NCBI GenBank assembly: GCA_029532625.1
Contig: JARFXM010000004.1
Span: 1,922,001-1,986,000, forward strand
DNA from: Lomentospora prolificans
Lineage: Eukaryota > Ascomycota > Sordariomycetes > Microascales > Microascaceae
Reading direction: 5' to 3'
DNA: 64,000 nucleotides
This document shows, in pieces, positions 46,852 to 56,948 of the stretch. The notes beneath the pieces were generated by a model. It did no database searches and was not told where the DNA came from. It saw nothing but the letters and a program-made list of their open reading frames with translations. The number at the start of each line of letters is the position of its first letter. Within the stretch, counting starts at the first letter, position 1. A program made the position numbers and the translations under genes.

Positions 46852-48124
46852 ATTCCCTTCTTAGAGCTGCAAAATACCCCGGCTGGATATACCCTATACC
46901 CTGGCGTACAATACCCGGAGATTCTATCTCGTGCATCGGTCGGCATCACTTTCTGTTTTCACGTGTGCAGTGTTCTTTCTAGTCTGCTTCGATTCTTTTC
47001 CTCTTGCAATCTGTCTTCCTTCTTAGGTTCCTGTTTTTTCTACGACCGCCTTGCTTTACGTCTCTACCTCGATCTCGGCTTTTCGGTCATGCCATGGTGC
47101 TCTTTACTAGTGGCAATTGGCTTCGACTAGCCTCTTGTTTGGTTTTTAACGGTCTCGAAGTTTATGAGCCCTCGATTCCGATATTGTTCGTTTACGCGCT
47201 ACGACATGTCGAGACAAAGTCCCCTCCTTATACTGAATACCCAAACGCAGTGTCGTTACCAAAAAAAGTTATGTTTCAACATTCGAGCACCGGGAAGAAA
47301 AGCAAACGATAAATGCCAGTCCTGTGTTCAGTGCACGCATACGATAGCCTTCACCTGGCAGCGAAACATCGTCTCTATCTCTTGTCCATACCAGTGGGCT
47401 TTCCAATGGAAGAAGCTATTTTCTCACGCATTTGTTTGTCTTTATTCGTTTCTCTCCTATCTTTTTTCAGAAACCCAAAAGGGGGGCGCAGGGGGACGCC
47501 GATAGCATAAGCACAGGTTGCGAATTTTGCTTATGAGAGATTGTTCCGTGCACCGAATGGAGTTGGGCTGGACGTTGGGTTGGTGTATATGGTGCGCGGA
47601 TTGGAGTGGTACGGCTTGGTGAGCACCGTTTGATACGTGGATACGATCAGATATAGGGAGGACGCTTCGAGGCAGAATACTAGGACATGCCCAGTTATTC
47701 CCTTCGGTAACGTAGCCCTCATGGGTCGTTATGCCTCGGTTAACGCAATTGTTTGTTTCTCAGAGTCATTCGAAGCTGCACTAGCCGCCGATATTCGCCC
47801 GTTTGGTTCCTACACTCGCGTCTGGTGTAGCATGCCGAGCCCTGGGGGGAATTGACGGGAAGGACTCTAGCAGGTCCCCCTCTACGAAGCGGTTTCTAGG
47901 CGCGGAGACCCGCGGGCTACTCAGGCTCTAGTTTGAAATGACTGCCATAGGCTGAATAGAAGTGATACCCAAGCGATTGCGAGTTAAATCTTTCTCTCAT
48001 TTGCTCTTTAGTCGTGATTTATGATTGTTGTACATGCTTGAATGGCAACTAGTAGGGGCTGTATACCTCGGATCGGATGGAAAATGGGATCCGAGGATGA
48101 GTGGTATCGTTGCTAATATAAGAT
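46852..48124. other. Convergent 3' region between the KH gene and irc3
   Basis: This 1.27-kb stretch lies between the stop codons of the KH gene (+) and irc3 (-). It begins with the ATACCC cluster, then T-rich sequence. No coding region is supported. Confidence 0.55.
46874..46916 (+). promoter_or_regulatory. Cluster of four AUACCC motifs in the KH-gene 3' UTR
   Basis: ATACCC occurs on the sense strand at 46874-46879, 46889-46894, 46896-46901 and 46911-46916, starting 22 nt after the stop codon. A fifth copy is at 47237-47242. AUACCC is the motif reported for the multi-KH protein Khd4 of Ustilago maydis. By chance a given hexamer occurs about once per 4 kb per strand. That this is a binding platform for the protein encoded just upstream is inference. 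Confidence 0.6.
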
Positions 48125-50119
48125 TTAGTATTTTACAGGTCCGACGGAGACTTTCTCCCTCCGCCTCCTCTCAAGAACACTCTCAATCTTCATCTCCTCT
48201 CTCTGTTTCTTCCTTCGCTCGACACCTAAGGCGGCGAACCTGCCCCTCGCGCCATGCTTCACCTTGGTAATCATATCCATCGCGGCGCCTTTCGTGATAT
48301 CTTCAACCGTAAGCGGCTCAGTGCCCTTACCGCGTAGCTTATTCAAAAAGTCAACTTGGCCTTGAGTGGGGGGTCTAGAGCGCCAGGGCTGCCGACGACT
48401 AATGAATGTGTGGGGGAAAGTAGTTATGTTGGAAGAAGCGTAGTTGTCGCAACCGTGAACGGCGTCGGGGAGGGAACTTGCGGAGAGGAGGTCGCGAGGG
48501 GTGGCGTAGGGTGACTTGGCCACCCCGGGTGGTAATGCGCGGACTTCTACTGCGCGGAAGAGCGGGATGGCGGTCGGTGAAGTGGCCGGAGTCCGGATGC
48601 GCTCGATACGCAGGTAGGTCCCGTTGGGGGCCGTGAGGACGTAGCGATCAGGAGCGACCTGGACCCAAGCGTTGGGACTGAGCGTGCGGATGTGCTTCTC
48701 GCCTGAAGTGTCGGCTATTAGGTCTAAGACGGAGGAGTATTGCGTGAATGTGACTTTCGTGTTGGGATCGAGGCCTGGTGAATCCAGGTCGTTATCTGAG
48801 AAGGGGGCGGAGAGGGTGGCCTCTCGATGGTCTCTCATAGATTTGAGGTCCTTTGTTGAGGCGCTCTCGACGAGTTCTCCGGGGTCTAGCCCGAAAAGGG
48901 TCGGAGTGGTGACGATTCCGGTGTCCAGACTTGATACCATGTCGATTATGTGACAATCTTTCTTGTTTGGGTGAAGACGCATGCCGCGCCCGATCATCTG
49001 GACGAGGAGATTCCGGGATTTTGTAGGGCGGGCGAGGACGACGCAGTCGATGTTGGGGATGTCAGTACCCTCGGTAAAGACGCCGCAGTTAACGAGGACC
49101 GGGAATTCCTGCCTCTTGAAGGCGTCCAAGATTCTGCTGCGCTCGATGACCGGAGTGTCGCCCGATATGAAGCGCGCGTCAAGGCCGTAGTGGCGGAATT
49201 TCCGGGTCAGACTAGCGACGTGGGCGAGGTCTACGCAGAAGACGAGGGTGGACTTCCGGCCCCTCGCATGAGCCAGCCAGCTGCGTACCGTAACCTCGTT
49301 GACCTGATCGGTATTCACGGCGCGGGAGAGCTCCCCTGGCCTGAAATCGCCGTTCGAGCCGCTCTTCACGGCGGAGATATCAGCCTTGGACTCCACGGTA
49401 GTGAACAAAACGTCGCAAAGCCACTTCTCAGCGATCATATCTACGTAATCTCGGTGATAGACGATCTCATCGATCGCAGCGCCTAGTCTTAACCCATCGA
49501 ACCTCGAAAAGGTGGCCGAAACACCCACAAGGGCCGGAGAATCGTCTCTCTTCTTCTCCAGTCCGAAGTGCTCCAATGTCCGCAGATACCCGGGGGCAAC
49601 AATATGGTGTGCCTCATCAACGAGGACCAACTTAAAGCGTGAGGGATCAAACTTCTCCAGCCGGTCCCGCGAGGTGATGCTTTGAATGCTGGCAATGGTG
49701 ATATCCGCGTGGCCAGAAGCGTGCATATTACCCATCTCAATCTCGACGCGTTTCGTGGGGTACGCGGCCGTGCAGTGTTTCGCCGCCTGCTCGACTAACT
49801 CGCGGCGATGGGCGAGAATGAGGGTTTGGGTTGCTTCGGGCGAAGACGGGGGGACCCGAGAGATGAGTTGGGTGAAGATGACGGTTTTACCACTGCCGGT
49901 TGCGAGGGAGATGCCGAGGCGCTTGTGGCCTTTGGAGAGGGATGTCACTACGGAGGAGATGCATTCCTCTTGGTAGTCGCGGAGCTTGATCTGCGGGGAG
50001 AAGGAAAGAGATGTGGTGTGGAAGCATCTGAGATGGGATTGAGGTTGAGCGAGGGTTTGCGTCAGAGACCTACGGCTCGCTGGCCGTCGTCGTAGGCGTT
50101 GCGTGAATAGTCGGAGCAT
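48125..50119 (-). CDS. irc3: Mitochondrial DEAH-box helicase Irc3
   Basis: A single exon of 664 codons on the minus strand, starting at an ATG. The first 40 residues (MLRLFTQRLRRRPASRRS...) are Arg/Ser-rich without acidic residues, a mitochondrial presequence. Helicase core motifs are clear: LRDYQEECI (Q-motif-like), ATGSGKT (motif I, 73-79), DEAHH (motif II, near 169), GVSATFSRFDG (motif III), TEGTDIPNIDCVVLARPT (motif V) and QMIGRGMRLHPNKKD (motif VI). This order and spelling match the Irc3 branch of SF2. Yeast Irc3 is a branched-DNA helicase that stabilises mtDNA. The C-terminal 200 residues include W-Q and RxPxQ-like segments used by Irc3 for branched-DNA binding (RSRPPTQGQVDFLNKLRG). The gene is divergent from rrn5, with 455 nt between start codons. 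Confidence 0.92.
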   Translation of the reverse strand: MLRLFTQRLRRRPASRRSLTQTLAQPQSHLRCFHTTSLSFSPQIKLRDYQEECISSVVTSLSKGHKRLGISLATGSGKTVIFTQLISRVPPSSPEATQTLILAHRRELVEQAAKHCTAAYPTKRVEIEMGNMHASGHADITIASIQSITSRDRLEKFDPSRFKLVLVDEAHHIVAPGYLRTLEHFGLEKKRDDSPALVGVSATFSRFDGLRLGAAIDEIVYHRDYVDMIAEKWLCDVLFTTVESKADISAVKSGSNGDFRPGELSRAVNTDQVNEVTVRSWLAHARGRKSTLVFCVDLAHVASLTRKFRHYGLDARFISGDTPVIERSRILDAFKRQEFPVLVNCGVFTEGTDIPNIDCVVLARPTKSRNLLVQMIGRGMRLHPNKKDCHIIDMVSSLDTGIVTTPTLFGLDPGELVESASTKDLKSMRDHREATLSAPFSDNDLDSPGLDPNTKVTFTQYSSVLDLIADTSGEKHIRTLSPNAWVQVAPDRYVLTAPNGTYLRIERIRTPATSPTAIPLFRAVEVRALPPGVAKSPYATPRDLLSASSLPDAVHGCDNYASSNITTFPHTFISRRQPWRSRPPTQGQVDFLNKLRGKGTEPLTVEDITKGAAMDMITKVKHGARGRFAALGVERRKKQREEMKIESVLERRRREKVSVGPVKY

Positions 50120-50574
50120 TATTGTACATGGCTATTAGACAGCTAGGGCGGATTTTATGTGGTTGCTTTGCATCACAGACGGGATTGGTATGAGAGTAGA
50201 TTGTCCGTCTTCCTGGGAAGGAGATAACAGGGTGAATATTAAATGCGAGAGATTGTTTGGGTGAAGTCATCACTGGCCTGCAATCATTCGCTTGAGACGG
50301 TGATTTTTGGGGGGGGTGGGTGGTTCCTGCCTTGCAAAGAATTGGTAGCGCAGACTGGAAAAGCTAAAAATTCATCAACTTGTTCGGTGTGATGATATCT
50401 TCCCACCTCTCTCAACTCACCGCAAACGCCGTGCTAGGTCGGAACATAATTTTTACTATATATGTCCCTGTCTGAGTCTATATTCTAGCGCGGCTCATTT
50501 TCGTGAATACAAAATCACTCGAACACATTAAAATCATCTGGTCATATTTACTTTCATCTCTAAGGCATCCCCCA
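50120..50574. promoter_or_regulatory. Short bidirectional promoter of irc3 and rrn5
   Basis: Only 455 nt separate the irc3 (-) and rrn5 (+) start codons, so the two genes share one promoter region. It contains a G-rich run (about 50309-50324, G8-T-G3-T-GG) near its centre. Confidence 0.6.
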
Positions 50575-52314
50575 ATGACAATGAGTTTATGGCCGGACGA
50601 CTCTGAAGACGAGTACCATCCTCCGTCTGCGTCCGAGTCTGAAGGGAGCGAACTGCAGGAATCACCGGTCATATTAAAGACGCCAACACCTGCAGTCAAT
50701 TATGCGGTCAAAGACGGAGACTCGTCTAGCGAGGAAGAAGAGAAGGGTGAGCCATCCCAGGCGGAGGACGTACCAATGCGAGGAAGGAAGCGGAGGCGGC
50801 GGTCTGCCGGGCTGGATCCGCCAGAAGGACGATTGCCCTACAAGCGCATTCCTGGTGTGTTCAACATGGAGTACCTCGGACTACTAAACGAGGATATCGA
50901 TGACGCCAAGGAACAAATTATCGCAGACCCAAACCCGAACAAGCTCCCTGGCAGCCAGATTGGTATGGTAGTATGGTCCGCCACAGAAAAGCAGCTCTTC
51001 TTCAATGCCGTGGGAAGACTAGGGAAGGACGACTTACCTGGTCTCGCTTCGCGGATACAAACAAAGAGCGTCGTCGAGATTGCGCAGTATATCCAACTCC
51101 TAGAGAAAGAGGTGGGGGAGAGGATCGCCCGGAATCGTGACATTGTAATCAAGGCCGATATCCCAGCTGCTGCCGAGGTTAGCCTTCAGTGTTGCCTTGC
51201 TCTGGACGCCGTGGCTGATGAGCTATCCCTTCGTCAACAGAGGTTCGAAGAGAAACAAGAGCAACAAAAGTGGGATGAGTTTCCATGGGCGATTACTCAA
51301 AGTATTGCCTCCGAGATGGACCGGAACTTGGAGGCTCAGGATGAACCTTTCGTAAAGCTCTTCCACCTTCCCACGTGGTTAACTTTATCCGACCGGGTTT
51401 TCATGAATGCATCTTTCCCTGAAAACAACTGGCACTTTGTTGATGAGGAGCCACCGTCTATTAGGAGTACGGCTCTTCAAGACTTTCATAACCTTACCGT
51501 TTCTCTTACCCGCCGTATAGTTAGCGCGGCTCTATTCTTTGCTGAGGCGAGGGTCAGGTCAAAAGCACCTACTGAACGTCGGATTAAAGACCTCGTCAAA
51601 AGGAGAGATATTTTCGCCGCTGTGGAATCTTTGGGACTATCGCGCGATAGCAGCCAATTTTGGGCTAGGTGCCCGCGCAGGCTGAAGTTGGACGTCTATG
51701 ATGATGCGGATATTGACGACAGCGATGTAGAGTCGGGCGCCGAAGGTGACGACAATGGTATGTCTGTCCTTTCCTTCGCGGATGCAGAACGTGCTTTGGG
51801 GCTGTCAGAAGACCCTCATCTTGAGTCGTCGGCAGAATCTGAGAGCGGAGACGAGGCGGACGGTTCGAACTCTGAAGAGGCCGAGAGCGAAGGTAGCGAA
51901 CCTGTGGACAAGGCCCACGAGGAATTCCTCACTGAAGAGGCAGCTATGGACGACGTAATACAAAAGGAAATCGACGATGCCGAAGTGCAAATGGAGGCCA
52001 GGGAGCTCCTTTTCCAGACTGCACTCGATATTCCACCTTCTCGCCGCACCATCAACGCCGTTAAGCGTCGAATCATTGTGGAGCGTAATCACGAGGCCTA
52101 TGCAGACTCATGCGACGAAGTGGCTAGTACGAACGAAGAGCTCAAGCTATGGGAGATTTTGAGACTCGAGCCGCCCGAGGTTCTGGCTAGTAGGGACCGG
52201 GTCGTTGAGCAGGCCAAGCGCGACGCCGTCTCTACTGATGACTATCTAAAGAGGCAAGACTGGAGGAAAAGCATAAAGTACGTGAGCGAGTGGGAGGTTA
52301 CACCTCGGATGTGA
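50575..52314 (+). CDS. rrn5: RNA polymerase I upstream-activating-factor subunit Rrn5
   Basis: A single exon of 579 codons from the ATG at 50575 (MTMSLWPDDSEDEYHPP). The frame runs 72 nt further upstream but only to a GTG, so the ATG is preferred; a second ATG follows at 50581. After an acidic, Ser-rich start and a basic stretch RGRKRRRRS comes a SANT/Myb-like domain at about 132-180 (VVWSATEKQLFFNAVGRLG...VVEIAQYIQLLEKE), the hallmark of Rrn5. The middle contains helical segments (EFPWAITQSIASEMDRNLE; LTVSLTRRIVSAALFFAEAR). An acidic, Ser/Glu-rich region at about 380-460 precedes a C-terminal helical part. Rrn5 is part of the UAF complex that binds the upstream element of the rDNA promoter and recruits Pol I factors. 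The gene is convergent with eaf7, with 252 nt between stops. One ATACCC lies just after its stop (52337-52342). Confidence 0.85.
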   Translation: MTMSLWPDDSEDEYHPPSASESEGSELQESPVILKTPTPAVNYAVKDGDSSSEEEEKGEPSQAEDVPMRGRKRRRRSAGLDPPEGRLPYKRIPGVFNMEYLGLLNEDIDDAKEQIIADPNPNKLPGSQIGMVVWSATEKQLFFNAVGRLGKDDLPGLASRIQTKSVVEIAQYIQLLEKEVGERIARNRDIVIKADIPAAAEVSLQCCLALDAVADELSLRQQRFEEKQEQQKWDEFPWAITQSIASEMDRNLEAQDEPFVKLFHLPTWLTLSDRVFMNASFPENNWHFVDEEPPSIRSTALQDFHNLTVSLTRRIVSAALFFAEARVRSKAPTERRIKDLVKRRDIFAAVESLGLSRDSSQFWARCPRRLKLDVYDDADIDDSDVESGAEGDDNGMSVLSFADAERALGLSEDPHLESSAESESGDEADGSNSEEAESEGSEPVDKAHEEFLTEEAAMDDVIQKEIDDAEVQMEARELLFQTALDIPPSRRTINAVKRRIIVERNHEAYADSCDEVASTNEELKLWEILRLEPPEVLASRDRVVEQAKRDAVSTDDYLKRQDWRKSIKYVSEWEVTPRM

Positions 52315-52566
52315 CAATATTGCATGATTTGCGAAGATACCCTTATGGAAGCATGATAAAAAATTATAATAGATTGAGATATTCAGCTGCCCGACGAGCC
52401 GCGCTTTTTAGATCCCGCTTTCTACTATGAGTCGCTGATACGATGTAAAAATGTTGTACAAAATGCCCGCCGACCGTTGCCTCCAATATCCTGGGTATAA
52501 AACATATATAGACCTCATCACCGTGGCCATTAGCATCTTTTGGCGTTCAGAATCACGGCACTACAC

Positions 52567-53603
52567 TTAGCTTCGGCCTCTTCCTCTACCCCTCCCCCTG
52601 CCTCGAGAGCCCCCTCGGCCCCGTCCTCCTCTGCCACCTCGTGTAGATCGCGCGGGTGTCGCGGCCTCCTCCGCACTCTCTTCCTCTTCGTCTGACCCGC
52701 TCTCTTCTTCTTCTTCTTCTTCCTCCTCCTCATCTGAGCTCTCTTCAGCTTCCGAGACCTGCTTAGACATAGACGCCCTTCCTCCTCTGCCTCCCCTGCC
52801 CCTTCCTCTGCCTCTCCCTCTCGCCGTCCTCGCCACCTTCGGCGCGGGCGACTCGGCCTCCGTGACGTCCTCCGAATCGTCCACCGTGCTCGATCTTCCA
52901 GATCTGAGTCTCTCGCTGTTGCGCTTCCCCCTCCTGCTACCCTTGACCGGCTCTTTCTCCTTCTTTTCCTCTTCCTTCTCGCTCTCCTGCTCCTCCGTCT
53001 CCTCCTCAACCTCCTCCGCGCTCTCAGCGCTTGACATTTCGCTGTCAGAACCCCGCAACACGCGCTCCTCTATAAGCTCGTGAAACTGCCGGCCTAGCGA
53101 AAACTCGAGGTACTTATCCTCGGCCTCGTCGTCAAAGTTCTCCCGTTCGTCGATGACGTCGAGATTGTAGTGCGCCCGAAGGCGTTCCCAGATTCGAGGT
53201 ATACGGGTATGTTGATGAATATCAGGGTCGAAGCCGTGGTTACGGAGATGCTCGGATATCGCGATCATGCGGAAGTGCTTGTGCATACCTGTAGGTGAAA
53301 AAGGGCGGCGCTAGGTCAGTATATGTGTTTGCTGGGTAGCACGCGCGGCGCGGCAAAAGTGGGAATGAACTAGGGAGATGTACCCGCTGGCTTCCACCGG
53401 ATGACGCCCTTGAAGAGGGAAGAGAGCTGGTCGTCCGTCCACATGTCGTTGTAGATGTCTATCGTGGGGGTCTTGGAGGTTGTGGCCTTGGTGGGAGTTT
53501 CCGATTTGGGGGTGTCGACGTCCATGGCATCGTCGCTTCTCGTGGTGTTTGGGGTTGACACGGATTGGCTTGCGCCGCCTCTCGCTCTCTTGCGGGGGGG
53601 CAT
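52567..53603 (-). CDS. eaf7: NuA4 histone acetyltransferase subunit Eaf7
   Basis: Two minus-strand exons (53603-53384 and 53288-52567) with a 95-nt intron (donor GTACAT, acceptor CTACAG, phase 1) that joins IRWKPA to GMHKHFRMIAI. The protein has 313 residues. The Eaf7/MRGBP (CT20) domain spans about residues 45-150: WTDDQLSSLFKGVIRWKPAGMHKHF, then RNHGFDPDIHQHTRIPRIW and a helix with DEAEDKYLEFSLG. After it the chain is low complexity: a Glu/Lys-rich stretch, a Ser/Arg-rich stretch, a run of Glu, and C-terminal Arg-Gly repeats. Eaf7 with Eaf3 and Eaf5 forms the TINTIN module of NuA4, which also acts alone in transcription elongation. The RG tail could bind nucleic acid. The gene is divergent from the gamma-tubulin complex gene, with 408 nt between starts. 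Confidence 0.92.
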
Positions 53604-54011
53604 TTTGGGTGGCTGATTAAGGGGTATGCGATGCTCAGTAATTATGTGGTGAAGTTTCCTTCGACCTCGATATCGTGGGGACCCCAATTGCTTGCTAGGA
53701 GGAGCTTGGGTGACTTCAGCCTTGTGGTCATGGTCATGGTGGATTCGGGCATCGGGTTAAGGTATGGCATTGTCACCAACTGTGTTCAGTTGTCGCTGCA
53801 GAGTGATCTACCACCATGACAATTATGACCCAATGCCACACCACAATGCGTGACCCAGGCTTGTACATTGTATTTAATGCCCACAAATCCAACGTCGACG
53901 CGACGCGCCGAGAATTGTCACGAAACGCATGTTATCGAGTTGCCATGCAGAGCGCTAGCTTACGAACACTAGGCAAATGATACTGTTAGGGAAAACAAAT
54001 CATCGTCCGCC
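53604..54011. promoter_or_regulatory. Bidirectional promoter of eaf7 and the gamma-tubulin complex gene
   Basis: 408 nt separate the two divergent start codons, so the promoter region is shared. I see no coding sequence or striking repeat in it. Confidence 0.5.
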
Positions 54012-56948
54012 ATGCCTGTCGACGAAGACGCGGCTGACGTTTTTGCGATCCCCGATTTCTGGAGGTCGTCGAGCTGGTTAGCTCAAGACCCGACTGGAAA
54101 TGAGGGGACCACTAGCTTCTTTTCTCTCGATCTGAGGGGTACGAACCCATGAAACTGTTCCCGTAGCTGAACTTGTGCTTACCTGCTTACCGTACCTTCA
54201 GAAATCGACTCCCGTGTCAAGTTGGACCCGGTGGTTGTCGACCACCAAGGGTTCTTCCAACAGCCCTCGTTTAAGACCGACTTACAAGAACCCTCCACGC
54301 TGAACGACGATCCCGCGACCGAGGAGGAGTCGGATAATTTCTTTACAGATGATGCTGATAGCCTTATAGACCATTGGCTGCTGGACGACCCGCAGGTGGA
54401 TGAGCCAAAGTACAAGTCGTGGGACACCTTTGGCGTTCAAGATGGCCCGAAGCTGCAGGGTCTTTTCATCTCAGAGGCGGGACCTAGAGTTTACGATGCG
54501 CTGCTGAGTGCGCCGGACGATCCTTTGGAACTCAGGAACAACAACTACGTTATTGTTCATACAAAGACCTATTTTTCAGCTCTTATGACCGTAGCCGTAG
54601 GTCGCGAATCCGTTTTCTTCACCTATCAGGCAGCGGCTAAGGCCTTCAGGCCCGTTCTTCCCAATATAAGGATATCTGGGTACTCTGGAGACGTCTTGAA
54701 GGGACTCCAAGACATGTCCGCGAATTGTGGAGCCGTGTTTCGCAGGTTAAGGAAGCTTGTTGATTCGACATATATCAAACATCCCACGCCTGTCCGCGTA
54801 GCTCTCGCAAGCGCCTTGAATACCGTTTTGGCAGTGATTGAAACTACGATTGCGGTCGATGGCCAGCAAGTACGGTCCTTGCTGCAACTGCAGCTCAAAA
54901 TCCGCAGCATATCTTGCATTCTTTCCGAGTTCGACGCCCTTGTTGGGAACCTGAAGCCCCGCCACGCCGATGACGCTATTCTGGCTTTAGTGTTCCGCCG
55001 AGCTATGGTAGCAGAGAACAAAGACATTTATGTGCGCGACACTATGCGTGAAGTCTTACAGAGAGTTGCGCAACCCTGGATTGATTTCATAGAGGAGTGG
55101 ATTGGCATACGACCGGAGGCCGACATCACTCTGACGAAAAACGACATTGGCCAACAAAAGTGCTTCGTCAAGGTTGAGACTGAGGTGTATATTGATGATT
55201 TCGGCCAGGAGGTGGAAGATGTCGACTTTCGACTGGATAAAAAGACGGTTCCCGAGTTCCTACCTGAGGATATCGCAAACGCTCTCTTCGAAACTGGCAG
55301 GAACCTTCGATTCATTCGAGCTAGCCACCCTAAACACCCTCTCGCGCGGCAAGAGAACATCATGTCTAGTAACCCGCCGCGGAGTAATTGGCTCTATGAC
55401 TGGGATTCGATATTGAAGCTTGAACGCAGAGTCGCAGATTATCAGGAGAGCTTAACAGCTATGCTATCAAAGGCTAGATCTGATAATGGGGATTTAAATA
55501 AAGCCAATGCTCCTTCAGGGCTCAGTACTCTACGAAACTATGAGCTTCAAGTGTATGGAGCTGATGCATCTCAGATTGAGCACCTCATTCGCAGTTCTAT
55601 CCAGGAGCTGGACAAACCTTTGGTCGAAAATGCAGAGGAAGATAAGCTCAAGGAGATTATCACGAAGCGCTTGTCAGATGACCAACATGGCGCATACGAG
55701 GATCATGGACTCGACTTCAGCCCGCATTGGTCGCTATTACCGACGCTTTCGTTCGGGCCAATTGTGAGGGCCCATGGCCGCATCGTTAACCGCGAAAGTC
55801 TGCGACTTCTCTTCACGGAGCATGGCCTACGGGGCCATTTAGACGTGCAGCGACAGTTCCAGTTATTTGGCAACGGGATGTTTTGCAGTCGCCTCTCCCA
55901 TGCCTTGTTCGACCCCGATCTGGAGACGGCGGAAAGACAAGCCGGTGTCGCCCGGGAAGGGGGTGTTATGGGCTTGCGCTTGAGCGGCCGAGATAACTGG
56001 CCGCCTGCTAGTTCTGAACTTCGGTTGGCTCTCATGGGAATTCTGGTTGAGAGTTATGCTTCAGAACAATCCGATACCCACGATAAGACCAACCCTGTCA
56101 GTCGGGAATTGCCTGGTGATATGAGTTTCTCCGTGCGGGATATGGCGCCTGAGGACGTGGATAAATGTATGGATCAAGATGCCATCGAAGCACTCGACTT
56201 CCTCCGTTTATCGTACAAACCCCCCGCGGCACTGTCATCCATATTCACACCGGTGATCTTGATGCAATACGACCGCATCTTCAAATTGATGCTTAGGGTA
56301 CTTCGGTTGCTTTATGTGATCAACCAGCTCTTCCAGGATATCAACTCAAGGACCTGCCGGTGGTATGATCCTAGCAACGCCGCTGTTCGGTTCAGCTTCG
56401 AAGCCCGTCATTTCATTCATAGTATAAGCAGCTACTTTGTTGATGTGGGAATCTCACAACCGTGGCGAGCCTTTGCGATCTGGCTCGATAAGGTCGAGAA
56501 GGATGTGGTAGATGGCCAGACCTCCGGCACTCCTCACAGCCCTGAGCGTCTTAGGCTCTGTCACTCGGTGATACTCGACCACATAATGCACGCGGTTCTC
56601 CTTCGGAAGCGGCAGCAGCCGGTAATGAAGCTACTGGATGAAATATTTGCTTCAATCTTACAGTTCGCTAAGCGGACTAAGACCACGCTGAGCACTACGG
56701 CGGAGGAACAGGACAACGGTCCGGAGGTAGGGGATCTGTACTCGGGTTTTCGGAAAAAGGTAGAGGTCTTCATTACGGTTTGTCGCGGTCTTACTGAAAA
56801 GGGAGACTTCGGGCTCAAGAAAGAAGCGGAAGAGACATTGGATGACGTCAAGGATACGCTGGGCAGGCAACTGCAGGAAAACAGTAACATTAGTTACTTG
56901 CTGATGAAGCTAGACATGTTCAACTATTACTGGAAAGGCACCGGGTGA
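54012..56948 (+). CDS. Gamma-tubulin complex component, Spc97/Spc98 family (GCP5/GCP6-type)
   Basis: Two exons (54012-54138 and 54202-56948) with a 63-nt phase-1 intron (donor GTACGA, acceptor CTTCAG) give 957 residues. The long frame seems to begin at 54222, but that codon is TTG; exon 1 supplies the true N-terminus MPVDEDAADVFAIPDFWRS. The N-terminal half has the GRIP1-type helical region (VQDGPKLQGLFISEAGPRVYD; YFSALMTVAVGRESVFF). The C-terminal half has the GRIP2 region that contacts gamma-tubulin: RIVNRESLRLLFTEHGLRGHLDVQRQFQLFGNG near 510-545, then YDRIFKLMLRVLRLLYVINQL and RHFIHSISSYFVDVGI near 730-790. The length and divergent N-terminus suggest an accessory subunit of the GCP4/5/6 group rather than Spc97 or Spc98. 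It nucleates microtubules at the spindle pole body or other sites. Confidence 0.88.
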
